This document shows, in pieces, positions 37,489-48,412 of a DNA stretch of 64,000 bases. The DNA comes from Amborella trichopoda (Eukaryota > Streptophyta > Magnoliopsida > Amborellales > Amborellaceae). The notes beneath the pieces were generated by a model, which had not been told where the DNA came from, ran no database searches, and worked only from the letters and a program-made list of their open reading frames with translations. The first letter of the stretch is position 1. Every line of letters starts with the position of its first letter. Made by a program: the position numbers and the translations under genes. The stretch is from the NCBI RefSeq assembly GCF_000471905.2, contig NW_006499603.1, positions 5,668,474 to 5,732,473 of the forward strand. The letters run 5' to 3'.

Positions 37489-39274
37489 CTACCTTTTCGG
37501 CTTTGGCGTGATGAGACTTTCTTCGAGCATTACAGAGATTAGTGCATGAAGGACAGCGGATGCCTCGTCATCGTCTTGGATTGTCACTATGTGGGAAGCC
37601 TCAGTTGCCTCGAATGCCTTCTTTAGCTCTTCGAGCTTTATCTGGCCCTTGTTAATAAGGGCTTCAATAATGTCTTTGAGAGTAAAGCATACTTGAGTGG
37701 GGTGGCCTACTCTCCTGTGATAGGCGTAGTACCTCTCATGTGTCTCCTGTTTAGCCTGCTCTGGGGATTGGGCCTCCTGCAGCTGGATCATATTTTGCTC
37801 TAGTAGTAATCGAAGCAACACCAGAACCCATTCCTTCTCGAAGGGGTACACCTTGTTCTATTGCCGAATCTAGTAGTCACTTCGATTTATATTGTTAGGG
37901 GGCGGGACCTTGTTAAAGGACTGCTGCTGCTTGCTTTCAGCCTGAGTTGTTGTCTCTTCCTTGGAGAGGTCCAAGGTTTGAGGGGCGGCTTTCTTAGTGT
38001 CAGTCATCGTGACAGCCGCACTAATCATCACTTTTTGTTGGTTGCCCCGATTATTGGAGCGAGAATTGCCATTGCCCCAGCAGTTTCCCGAGCTAGAGGA
38101 ATGCTGGTGAGATCCACCATGGTGCTTAGATAGACCTTCTATGTGCATCGCTTTAGAGATGAGCTCTGCCATGGAGGGTGGTTGGAGGCCTCAACGTGCA
38201 GGGCGATCTCGGGTCGCATATTTAGTATGTAGGTCTGAACTGATTCTCTTTGAGTCATGGGAGTGGCATGATAGGTTACTAGCTCTCTCCATCGGGCGAC
38301 AAATTATTGACTGGCTCATCAAGGTCTTGAGTCAGAGTGAGGAGCTCGATGGTTTCCACGTTTCTCTGGACTTCATACAAGCGTTGATAAAACAACTGCT
38401 CCATTTCTTGCCATATGTGCACCGAGCTTGGAAGTAGCCGAGCATACCATTGGAAGGTTGGCCCTTCAAGAGTCTCAACGAACTGACGAAGGAGGAGTCG
38501 CTCATCAGTTTCTGGCTCTCGACAAGCCACTTAGAAGTGAGCGGTATGCTGGTATAGGGACGTAGTACCATTGAATAGGGGGAGTTTCCCCTTTTGATAG
38601 TTTTGGGGAAACGATACCTAGTCAATATACGAGGGGTATGACTTTTGGTAGAGCGGTGCCCCTTGCATGCTCGGGACTTTATTCTTGAGACTATGGGTCA
38701 CCATGGCGTCTATATCGGCTTGAGAAACCATGCGGGGAGTAGAGATGTCTTGGGAGGCCGGTAGGGGAGTTTTCCTGGGAGTTGTGTCCTCTCCAGGTTG
38801 GGAGTTGGCCTCATGGTGAGAAAAGGAAGCAGGGAGTCTGAAGGCCTCTAGGTGATCCATCTGTTTAAGAATGGACTGCATCATCACCTCAAACCTATTC
38901 ATCCTATCTTCTTGGGTGTCATCTAGCTCGTCAATCACCATGATGCTGGTCGTTTCTTTTGAAGAGCCAGGTGGGGTAGTGGACTGCCAGGGTCGGCGAG
39001 TTGCACGCAGCAAGTCGGTCTGTAGGGGCTCAACATGCCCTGACTGGACTTGAGTCTTGTATGCCGACCGTGTGAGGACCGGTTCTTGACAGTCTTGGGA
39101 CAGTGACTTCTTGGCAGCTCGGTCTTTTCCTGTGATGGCAACCACCAAGCAATGTTCTTGGATTTCTTGCTCAGGTTCTGGAATCCGAAGAAGGAAGAAG
39201 GGATTGTGAGACAGGAGGTCATCAAGAGTGATAAACTCAACTTCCTTAGGAGCCTCTCTAGTTAGGAGCTGCAT
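37489..39274 (-). pseudogene. E3 gag
   Basis: The N-terminal part (39274-38618) is open for 218 residues and ends ALYQKSYPSYID-like. The capsid core follows in another frame with RQFVETLEGPTFQWYARL, HIWQEMEQLF and VETIELLTLTQ (about 38330-38490), then RPEIALHVEAS. A Ser/Asn-rich linker and the knuckle-like RYYAYHRRVGHPTQVCFTLK (about 37690-37760) come next, ending TPKPKR at 37489. The matching E4 segments leave no doubt about the frame order. It is inactivated by frameshifts at about 38530-38620 and about 38170. Confidence 0.88.
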
Positions 39275-40270
39275 GCCTCTCTTCTACTTAATCTTGAGGC
39301 TGCAATAGACTTCAGTTCAGAATCGAGCCTGAGATTTGGATTGCGCCATCTTTCTTAAGCACGCAAGGGCTGTGTCCATCAGCTGGAGCAGAGAGTGAGG
39401 TCCAAGGATAGAGGGCAATCTGGGCTACTGCCTTGGAGGTTGTAGGCTTCTGTCTGACATTAGGCCGTTGCCTTGAATTCCTTTGTGAGGTCCAGGTGTA
39501 TGGCTGACTTGAGGCGGTTGACTCAAGATGGTACTCTTAGGAAAAACCTTTGAGTACCATACCTTGAGGTGTTTGCCTGGCGAAGGAATGGTGATAGAAG
39601 AAGGAAATAGATCGTGATTCCGCCTGAGTCGGGATTGGGGAGGAACCTACAAAGCTGGTGCATGTGCATCTTTAGAGTTAGACGTCCCGGTGACTTGGGG
39701 ATCAGCCTGGGCTCGGTCAGCTGGTTCGACCTTAGGAGGTCGAGAGTTATGAGCTCGTGTCTGTAAGGACCGGGTAGGAGCTTATCTCTCACAGGGTGAA
39801 GCTGTGTGTGCTGAGGGGGAGGATGAAGTAGCCCACCCTCGTGGGCTCGAGCTGGCACAGAATTGGCATTGCCATGAGGCAGCCTTTCAGCGTACCTTAG
39901 TAATGTGACCAGCAAGGGACTTGCCGGTAGCAGGGTGCATGCTGTGGGCGGTAGAAAACGTGCTACCAGTGCGAAGGGTCTCGGTGGAGGGTCCGCCAGG
40001 GCTAGAAAGTGGGGAGCTAGGGACCTTCAAGTCCCTTCTCACACTAATCCAAGAAAGAACCTAGGAGCCAAATTGTGAATCCTGACTCAAAAGGAGGGTA
40101 GGGAGAGAGGCTTGAGAAGCTCCCTTCCCTGAGACGGTCATGAGTGCGGGGATGAGAAAATCCACAACTCGGATGAATGGGTTGAATAACCTAGATGCCA
40201 TGGAATACAGTGCAGAAAATAAAAGGTGATGCCGATCAAGCAAGAGCGAATCGACAAAGGGGTAGCAAGC
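39275..40270 (-). other. E3 leader between primer-binding site and gag
   Basis: About 1 kb. An open stretch (39915-39523) encodes HTQLHPVRDKLLPG-like sequence that is also readable in E4 at 48413-48620 (HTLAHPVRGRLPP). A leader coding segment is therefore shared by both elements, either a gag N-terminal extension or an extra ORF before gag as in Ogre. Confidence 0.5.
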
Positions 40271-40290
40271 TCCTAATGGAGTCGCTAAAC
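40271..40290 (-). other. Primer-binding site of E3 (decayed)
   Basis: The minus-strand TTTAGCGACTCCATTAGGA lies directly next to the LTR end at 40291. It corresponds to TTGGTGACTCCACTGGGGAC in E4, the wording usual in Tat/Ogre elements (not the tRNA-Met site). Confidence 0.75.
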
Positions 40291-42875
40291 TGGTCAGATG
40301 CCTTGATCTTGCCTCCTCGGATTTGGGTGATTGGGTGACACATGTCTTTTGTTCGGAAGACCTGGGACCTGATATCGCTCTCTCGAGAACCTTATTCACA
40401 AAACAAGGGCAGGTGCTCAATTAGTGAGAGATGAATTTTAAACGTGAGGTGGGACCAACCTCACCTGGATCCGTGACTTACTCGGCCTGACTTGCAGATG
40501 CGAGACGGTGAAGGAGAAAGGTCATGGCGGCGTTAGGCATCACCACTCGCAGCCGTGGAGTAACAGTGTCATAGCCCCCGGACGGCGCTGGACACTGTTG
40601 CTTGCGGCGAAAGGGTGAGCAATGAACTGCAGACGGTGTTAGCCATCGCCATTAGCAACATGAGAAGGCAGCATGACCCTTCATGGGTTTTGAGAGGTAT
40701 CGCCGTCTGCGATAGGCAAGGGTGCACAAAATAATCTTGCGGACGGTGATAGGAATCGGTGCAACCCTTCACGGGTGGCGATAGGCATAGGGCGTAAGAG
40801 AAGCCCATAGACGGCGATAGGTATAGAGTGCATGAAAGAAGCTTGCAGATGATCATAGGTATAGAGCGTGTGAAAGAAGCTTGTAGACAGCCATAGGTAC
40901 AAAGCGCACGAAAGAAGCTTGCGGACGACGATAGGTACAGAGCGCACGAAAGAAGCTTGCAAATGGTGATATGTACAAAGCACACGAAAGAAGCTTGTAG
41001 ATGATGATAAGCATTGCCACGACCCTTCATGGGCGGCGATAAGCATCACCATCTGCAATAGGAGCGCAACATGGTGAGACCCCTGCGGGCGGTGATGGGC
41101 AGTGTCGTCTGCAACCCGTGAGAAAAAAGAAAGATGATTCACAGTCGGCGATACACATCACCGTGCGCGACCCATGTTGAGGTAAAGAGATGAACAAAGA
41201 GAAGGAGACTGAGGCTCATGCATGGTGCTGCCATCGCCATGCACAACCTGCGAAGTCACAGGAGGGGGAAGGAAGAAAGAGGCATGCACGACACTGCCAC
41301 CGTCGTGCATGGCCTCTGAGAAAGAATCAGACGTAAGAGGAAGCAGGAGAGAGAGAAGAAGAGAGAAAAGAAAACCAGAGAGAGAAGAAGGGAAGAGAGG
41401 GAAAATACCTTGAAGGTGGAAGGGGTATCATCCTAAATTTTTTCTCTCCTCTCTCTCTCCAAAGAAGAAACGTGACCCAACTCGTGCTCTTGAAAGAGAA
41501 TTTTTATTAATCAAAAGAGTCTTTGTGAGTCCAAAACGAGCTCATCTTTACAATGAGAGGTAGCATTTATTTATAGACTAGGGTTGAAATATGGGTGGAT
41601 CACCCAAAACTAATCCTAATTGATGATAATTACAATTTATCAAAATTAAGAAAAATAAGAAAATAAAGTGCAAAATGATTGATTTGCTGCTGCCTAACAA
41701 GTGGAGAAATTCTAAAACAGTCCTTATTGAGAACTTAGGACGTTCTTGATTCGTCTCGGATGATCCATTGATGATCCGACATTTGAATGAAGAAAAGATG
41801 ATTGCCATCGTGTAGGGCTTGATGCTACGATCATTTTGATATTAATTTTAAGCCATGAATCATATTTTAAAGGCATGATCACATAACTTAAAATTTGAAT
41901 AGATCATGAAAACTTTTGATTGATAGTGCATCTTCATCTCAATGTTTTTCTTCGACTTCTTCGATGCATTGAACTGAGCATGTTACCATTATCCCGTTAC
42001 AATAAACGGGACGCTATTTGGTGCTCAAATGAAGTTTTGGGGAATCTTGGACTTTGGCCGGAATCTGAATTCTAGCGACAGGAAATTACAGTTACTTCAA
42101 TGCCTTTATGTGCGAAATCTGACAGTCCATCCTATACGGGGTTCGGACCAATGATAATCCTAGACTTATTCATGCGATGCAACTGGTCTCATGTCGATCC
42201 AATGAGCGAGTGCTGTGATTTAGCTGCTCGAGTGAGGCTTGTCGTTGCTGATTTTTCTGCAACTTTCTTCATGGATTAACAACTTCTCTCTAGCTTTTCT
42301 CTGCGCTCGGGTATCGTCGTGGGGTGTGCCACATATCAAAGTGTTGTTTCAACGATACGAACATGCTCCAACAACTTTGAGTACAATCCGATATTGGACG
42401 AGTGAGATATGATTGTCGCAAGTCACTACTCGTGACTATCCCTTTAATGGAGGTTACTTGTAGGGTAGCCGTACGGGAATAGTGTGAGGCCTCTCTTGTT
42501 TCAATTTTTGACTCATAACGTTTTCTTGGAGTGTTTGTTTAAGATGAAATTCGACCCTTGGAGGTTTTCAGCCGTGTCGGATCCAATAGCCATTGTCCCA
42601 CATCTGTTTGACGCACCGAAAATATAGTTCTAGTTATAGGGGTCCATTTCAGGGTGCTAGAGGTTGATTCTACCGAAACTGTTTCTCAGTCTGCACTTGC
42701 TTAGAGATGTCGAAAAGCGACGAAACTTAGCAGGAGACTTGTTGGAGTCTTTATGAAGATCTTGACCTATTTCGAGGTGAGTGTCTAAACTTCCATTGTT
42801 TGTTAGGCTTTATTGACTGACTGCTCTTTTTATTCCACATCAAGGACCCATGGTGCTGAAAAATGCCTTCAGACA
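40291..42875 (-). repeat. 5' LTR of E3 (2585 bp)
   Basis: It starts TGGTCAGATGCC and ends CCTTCAGACA (plus-strand view). It has a TATA box at 41568-41575. It lacks about 550 bp present in the 3' LTR after 'cggcctgact' (about 40490) but gained a 41-44-bp tandem array at 40780-41010. Confidence 0.9.
40780..41010 (-). repeat. Tandem array in E3 5' LTR, 41-44-bp unit, about 6 copies
   Basis: 'gaaagaagcttgcggacgac' followed by 'gataggtacagagcgcac' repeats. The 3' LTR lacks it, so the expansion arose after insertion or the other copy contracted. Confidence 0.88.
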
Positions 42876-42880
42876 ACCAC
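42876..42880. repeat. Target-site duplication of E3, right copy (ACCAC)
   Basis: Matches 25071-25075 exactly and directly abuts the LTR end. Confidence 0.93.
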
Positions 42881-43860
42881 ATCATAGAAAATTTGGTACG
42901 ATGATATGGACCTTGGATCTACCCATAAAACACCCATTAACCTATCCATCAAGTTGTACTCTGTGAAAAAATGTAGGATTCAATTCCTTTTTCAAGAGTA
43001 ACCAACTCATAACAAGATTCTCATCTTTTCCTTTTATTTTTTTTTCCTCCTACGTAGGTGATTCTCAAGTCTTTCTCAATGAAAGGGACATTTTCTGCCC
43101 TACCAGTCTCTTCACTAATGTAATACATCATAATCTTGAATTTAACCATAGAAGTCTCCATGGTGTCAATCACTTTCCTTAATATATTTGGTATATTCTG
43201 ATCAGAGCGTATGAATCTTGTTTTAATTGGACTTGTAAGAACATGAGTATGATCTTTTACAAACTTCGTGACAACCCATCTCTGGTTGTCATCCTTTCTA
43301 ATGCACATCTTTGCCTAACATCCACACTTAGTGTGTGGAGGAGCATTTTTACTCCCGTCGTACATCTGTTTACGAAACCCTAGCCTACAACATTAAAAAA
43401 CTCGGCTAATTCTTTCACCTTTTTTCCTATTTTCAGTACTTCCTCTTCTTATACCACACCCCATGAGTTTTGCATACTTGTTGTAGTAGGCATAGGCTTC
43501 ATCTTCATCATTAAATACCTTGCCCACTCTAGGTTTGATATTTGCACTTCTTGCAAGGGCCGACTCTGCATCCACAGTTAAAGGATCCTTATGCCCATTC
43601 AATGTGACCACCGTGTCCGTATCAAGGTCATCCATCTTGTTATAATTGGAGGAGTTGAGGGAAGGGGGCACACACATTGATGTATGCCCATTCAATGCCA
43701 CTATTTCCTCATTAGAGGGAATATTATGGTAGGATTCCTCTACCATATCATCAACATCAAGGTTATCCACCTTGTTATAATTATATGTGGAGTCGAGGGA
43801 AAGGGGCACACACATTGATGACGAGGCATCCATAAGATATTTCAGTAAGCCATAAAACAA
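42881..43860 (-). pseudogene. FAR1/FHY3-like protein, N-terminal half
   Basis: Minus strand: a variable N-terminus (from about 43860) leads to the FAR1 DNA-binding domain, PRVGKVFNDEDEAYAYYNKY, AKLMGCGIRRGSTENRKKGE. After a frameshift come CCRLGFRKQMYDGSKNAPP and TKCGC (Cys ligands), then an in-frame TAG near 43316 and MCIRKDDNQRWVVTKFVKDH THVL (His ligands). A linker ends SWLLLKKELNPTFFHRVQL. One more frameshift (near 42945) precedes VLWVDPRSISSYQIFYDV, which runs into the insertion point. The 3' continuation is at 25075. The extra lesions show decay beyond the insertion. Confidence 0.9.
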
Positions 43861-44060
43861 TAAGAAACATGAAAACCTTCACTTTCATATCAATAACTTA
43901 GCTAATGTTTAATACCTTGATCACTATTTTAGAAGAAATTCCAATGAGGCTCAATCTATTCCCATATAAAACTTCACCACTCTTGTTATAATTGGAGTCG
44001 TCGATAGAAGAAGGCACACACGTTGATGTATGCCCATTCAATGCCACTAAAACTTCAACA
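43640..44060 (-). repeat. Repeated segment in the N-terminal coding region of the FAR1-like gene
   Basis: A segment encoding LNGHTSMCVPPSLNSSNYNK recurs at about 43640-43711, 43774-43827 (partial) and 43983-44053, giving internal repeats of about 20-24 residues. The outermost copy lies beyond the likely start, so the gene may extend to about 44060 or the copy may be a separate duplication. Confidence 0.7.
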
Positions 44061-44505
44061 TTCACATATACACGTACATATTGCAGAAATGCTAAGGCAA
44101 GCATGGGGACTATGGCTTCCTTTTTTATCAAAGCATGGTAAACTATGACTAGGAAAATAGTGTTTTTGAAATTCCCAAAAGAATTTATGTATTGAGAAAA
44201 TATGAAGAACTTCATGACATAAAATAAGAATAAAAACAATGCATAGAGCTTCAATCAAATAACATTCTTGTTCCTCATTCACATGATAATATCCACCAAA
44301 ATCTCTTATACATCGCATCACAACAAAGTGATACAACCATGGCATGAAAATTAATCACAATGACGAACTTTAATTCCAAATTTCTGAGCACTATTAGATA
44401 AAAAAAATAAATAACTGAAGCAAAAATTCAAATTCTATGTGGCACTTGAAAAACATAATCTCTTCATAGAACGAAAAAAAAAAAAAAAAAAAGCAAGATG
44501 ATAGT
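44061..44505. other. 5' flank of the FAR1-like gene
   Basis: AT-rich, with a 19-A run at 44474-44492 near the E5 LTR edge. No conserved domain. It probably contained the promoter or 5' UTR of the FAR1-like gene, now separated from more distal sequence by E5/E4. Confidence 0.45.
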
Positions 44506-44788
44506 TAGTTAGATGCCTCGATCTCGCTCCCGAGTCGGGATGACCTAGTGGCACGTGTCTCGGGTTTCAAGGGGAACCCGAGACTTGAGACCGCTGTCGC
44601 GGAAACTTTTTTACAAAACAAGAGCAGGTATGCCAACCGGTGAGAGAGGAATTTAATGTGAGGCGGGACACATCTCACCTGGGTCCTTGACTCACTCGAG
44701 CTGACTCACTTGGGTGCCCTCTTAGATCACGATGAAAAGCCCCTTAGTCCTACAACTAGTTTGAAATCACCTCCCTTGAGCTATACTC
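44506..44788 (-). mobile_element. Tat element E5, LTR left portion (interrupted by E4)
   Basis: The edge TAGTTAGATGCCTCGATCT and the 'cctcttagatcacgatg' block match the LTR family in minus orientation. The sequence breaks at TACTC (44784-44788) and resumes at 62980 with 'cttgtttctacgatcacaca'. No primer-binding site lies to the left, so this is a 3' LTR with the element body to the right, or a solo LTR. Confidence 0.88.
44784..44788. repeat. Target-site duplication of E4, left copy (TACTC)
   Basis: Identical to 62975-62979. Both copies lie inside the E5 LTR sequence. Confidence 0.92.
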
Positions 44789-46102
44789 TATTTGAAGACT
44801 TTTTTTAGCAGCTTGGTCCTTCATACGAAATAAAAGAGGAAGCTAGTCAATAAAGCCTCGACATACAGTGAAATTCTCGACAATATCAAAATTTCCCCAA
44901 AACATGTTAAAATCTTCCTACACACTCCAAAATTCCACCTGCCAAGTTTCATCGCAATCCGACATGTCTAAGGCAACGCAGATTAAGAAATAATTTCGAA
45001 AAAATTAGCCTCTAGCACCCTGAAACGGACTTCGTAATTAGAACTATTTTTTCAATGCGTTAAACAATTATGGAACCACCTTTATTGGATGTGACACGAT
45101 TGAAAACCCCAATGGGTCAAGTTTCGGCTTAATCAGACGTTCCAAGACAAAGTTATCAGTGAAACAATAAAAAGGGGTAGGCCACACGGGAGCGTGCGGC
45201 CTCCCTGCACCAATCTCCATTAAAGGAGGCTGGTGTGCATAGTCTCGAGCAGCAACTTCAAAGGCCTGTATCTCACTCATTTTGACTCAGATTGCTCTCA
45301 AGTTTAGTGAGTGTGTTCGTCTCATCAAGACGAGCGTTTTGAAATGTGGCACGACTAATGACGACACCCGAGTACGGAGAAAAACTAGAGAGAAGTTGAT
45401 GATTCGTGAAGATAATTGTAAAAAATTCAGCAGCAGCACGCATCTCTCGAGCGCCGAAAAAAAGATGCTCGCGTATCCTATCGATGCGAAACCAATTGCA
45501 TTATGTGTGTAAGGTTCGAGGCTATCTCTGGTCCGAACCCTGAATACGATGAACGATTGGATTTCACACATGGAGGTATCGAAGTTGCTGTAAAGTCTAA
45601 CAGTCGGATTTCCAAATTTTGACCAAAAACCCAAGTCAACAAAATCTTCATCTGGACACGGAATCGAGCTGTGGTTGTTTCCCGCGATCGTAACGACATG
45701 CTCAGTGTGATTCAGTAAAGAAACCAAAGAAAACACTTAAGAAAGAAGCACACTATCGATCCGAAATTTTTAAGATTCATCTAAATTTCGAATCGAATGA
45801 TCGTGGCCTAAAACCATGATTTATGGCTCGAAGTTGGTATCAAATCCATCACTATGCCAAGCCCTATAAGAAAACAATCATCTTTTGGTCAAACAGGTAC
45901 TAGAGCAACCCCAGATCGTCAACAGAAGATCACACAAGTTCTAGGGCAGCAGCCGAGATTATTTCAGAATTTCACACATTATTGGGTAGGGAAAAAATAT
46001 TCCTTTTGTACCTAATTTTAGAATTAATTTTAATTCAATTAAATTGTAATTATCACCAATTTAGGAAATTTTTGGGCATCCACCAAAGTTTGGGCCCAAT
46101 TC

Positions 46103-46164
46103 TATAAGTACATGCTAAACACAATTGTTAGAGGACCCTTGATTATTCAATACTTATCAATAAA
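46103..46164 (+). promoter_or_regulatory. Core promoter/polyadenylation block of E4 5' LTR
   Basis: TATAAG at 46103-46108 and AATAAA at 46159-46164. The counterpart in the 3' LTR is TATATAAG at 61077-61084 and AATAAA at 61132-61137. The close spacing suggests a short R region. Confidence 0.55.
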
Positions 46165-46675
46165 ATTTGAGAGTTTTCACGTTCAAATTGTGGGCACATC
46201 TTGGAGAGAAAGAGAGGAGAGAGAAGAAAAGGTCTAATACCCTTTAGTGAAGGTAATTTTTTCTCTCCTCCTCTCATCTCTCTTTTTCTCTCTCCTCCTC
46301 TCATCTCTCTTTCTCTCTCCTCCTCTCATCTCTCTCTTTCTCTCCTCCTCTCATCTCTCTCTTTATCTCTCCTATCTTTATCTTTATCTTTCTCTCTCCT
46401 CCTCTCATTTATCTCTTTCTCTCTCCTCTTGTCCATCTTTATTTCTTACTTCCTCTCTAATCTTCTTATCCACTTTATTTCTTTTTCTTTATCTTTCCTT
46501 TCTATATCTTTTCTTTCTTACTCTCCCTCTGTTCTCTCTCCTTCCTCTCTGTTCATGCATGGTGAAGTCTATCGCCTAACATAATGTCTTCTTGCTTCAG
46601 GGACACGAACAGTGAGCCGGGCCTTAACCCAAGTAGCGGGCCAGACATCTGTCAAATTCTCCTTGTCTTCTCTTC

Positions 46676-46960
46676 TGTCATGGACGGCAGAAGTACATGG
46701 CCGCCCATGTTCTCTCTCTTTTCCTTATTCTCTATCATGGACAGCAGAAGCACATTGCTGCCCATGTTTTCTCTCTCCTCTTAACCTTCTGTCAGGGATG
46801 GCAGAAGCACATTGTCGCCCATGTTTTCTCTCTCCTCTTAACCTTCTGTCATGGATGGAGAAAGCATATTGCAGCCCATGTTTTCTCTCTCCTTGAACTT
46901 TCTGTCATGAACGGTGGAAGCACATCGCTGCCCATGTTCCCTTGCTCTCTTCTCTCTCTT
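46676..46960 (+). repeat. 57-bp tandem array in E4 5' LTR, 5 units
   Basis: Units starting 'tgtcatggacggcagaag' occur at 46676, 46733, 46790, 46847 and 46904, exactly 57 bp apart. The 3' LTR has about eleven such units. Open frames through it are a by-product of the 19-codon period. Confidence 0.93.
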
Positions 46961-47737
46961 TCTTCTTCATTATTTTCCTTCTCTCTTTCCTCTTTCCCTT
47001 TTTCCTTTCTCCCTCATTGCTCATCTTGTCTTCTTCTCATATACACGACATCGGTAGTACTATGCATGTTTCTCTTTCTCTCTCTTCTTTCTTCTCTCTC
47101 TCTCATTTGACCAAGAGAGGCTGAGACAAACATTACCATGGTAGTCTTGTCGTCTAATAATATTGTCGCTTAGCCGGTCTTAGTTACCATGCCCGCCTTA
47201 CTGCCACGATAGGCTAGCCATTGTACCAGGCTGACCGATGATCGTTCTAACGTCTAATAGTATTTTTGTTGTGCCGGTCTAGTTATCGTGCCCATCTTGC
47301 TACCACGTTAAGACAATCACTTGCTGATCTAGTTGCTGCGTTAGTCTCACCACCTAGTCAAAATTTCTCTGATCTACCTCTTTCTTCTTCTTCTTTTACT
47401 TACCCTCTTACCCTTTTCTTCTTTTGGATGTGCACGTCTGTGTACATTTGCTCAAAGATAAGGTGGGGTCACTTTCGGCCCACTTGTCTTGTAAAATTAA
47501 CCATTTGTGTGTGATTATAGAAACAAGAGAATACAAGCCAAGGGTGGCGATTCCGAACTAGTCCTATGACTAGGGGGCGTTCTTAGTGATCTAAAAGGGT
47601 GCCCATGCGAGTCTGACCTCGCTCTTGAGCGAGGTTCTCGAGAGAGCGATCTCAAAGTCCCAGGTTCTCTTGAAACCTGAGATGCGTGCCTCCCGATCAT
47701 CCAGATTCGGAGGGCGAGATCGAGGCACCTAACCAGC

Positions 47738-47757
47738 TTGGTGACTCCACTGGGGAC
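47738..47757 (+). other. Primer-binding site of E4
   Basis: TTGGTGACTCCACTGGGGAC, two bases after the LTR end. It is a Tat/Ogre-type site. I do not assign the tRNA, since that needs a comparison with tRNA sequences. Confidence 0.8.
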
Positions 47758-48412
47758 TTATTACCCCTTTGCCAGATCATTCTTATTTGGCTAGTTTCTG
47801 CTTTGTTTTTTTGTTTTCTCACATCACATGGCTGCTTGGTTTCTTAACCCATTTATCTGGATCGAGGTTTTCTGATCCCCGTATTCGCGAGCGTCCCCCG
47901 GGAACAAGTTCCTCGAACTCCATTCCTAATTTTCCTTCTGAGCAAAGACCTAGTGTCTAGCTTCCAGGTCTTAACCTGGATAGGTATGAGGAATGACTTA
48001 AAGGTCCCTAACTCTCATTCTCCTTGCTGTAGTGAAAATTCCACCGAGGTGCCCTGCATCGGTAGCACATCTACTGCCACTCATAGCATACACCCTCTCA
48101 TTGACAAGTCACTTGTTGGTCGTATTGCGGAGGTACACCGGAAGGCTGCTTAGTCCCTTACTGCAAAAGGTAAAGAAGTTTCCATTGCCTCAGTGGGTTG
48201 CCGTAAGGCTATCCCCCACATTCTTGCACCACCACCAGTCTCTACCCTTAGAGGCTCAGCACATTGAGGCGGAGACCCTAGGGCCTCCACCTCTCGCACC
48301 AACCATAAGGCTCGTGGGTCATCCATTAGAGCAATACCTTGGGGAAACGATTATGTTACCTCGAGTCAACGTCTAAGATAAGGGCCTCCTAAGCCCAGGT
48401 CTTGCACAGGTT
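47758..48412 (+). other. E4 leader before gag
   Basis: Short broken frames, none with a recognisable domain. It corresponds to part of the E3 leader. Confidence 0.5.

Larger units (their letters stand above)
25076..42875 (-). mobile_element. Tat/Ogre-type Ty3/gypsy retrotransposon E3, complete in layout (17.8 kb)
   Basis: Both LTRs (25076-27806 and 40291-42875), a primer-binding site, gag, RT, RNase H, archaeal-type RNase H, integrase and a 5-kb 3' spacer with tandem arrays are present in minus orientation. The 5-bp duplication ACCAC flanks it. The second RNase H between RNase H and integrase and the long 3' spacer place it in the Tat clade. Many stops and frameshifts show it is inactive. 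It lies inside the FAR1-like gene in the same transcriptional direction as that gene. Confidence 0.93.
44789..47735 (+). repeat. 5' LTR of E4 (2947 bp)
   Basis: It begins TATTTGAAGAC (TA where relatives have TG) and ends ...GAGGCACCTAACCA next to the primer-binding site. Contents in order: unique U3-like part, TATA/AATAAA block (46103-46164), CT-rich tract (46200-46560), five 57-bp tandem units (46676-46960), then a conserved 3' part. Confidence 0.92.

Noticed and set aside
46201..47110. Open frames rich in Ser/Leu/Phe in the E4 5' LTR, and similar ones at 61217-62344
   Set aside because: CT tracts and 57-bp (19-codon) repeats keep several frames open; no protein family is visible.
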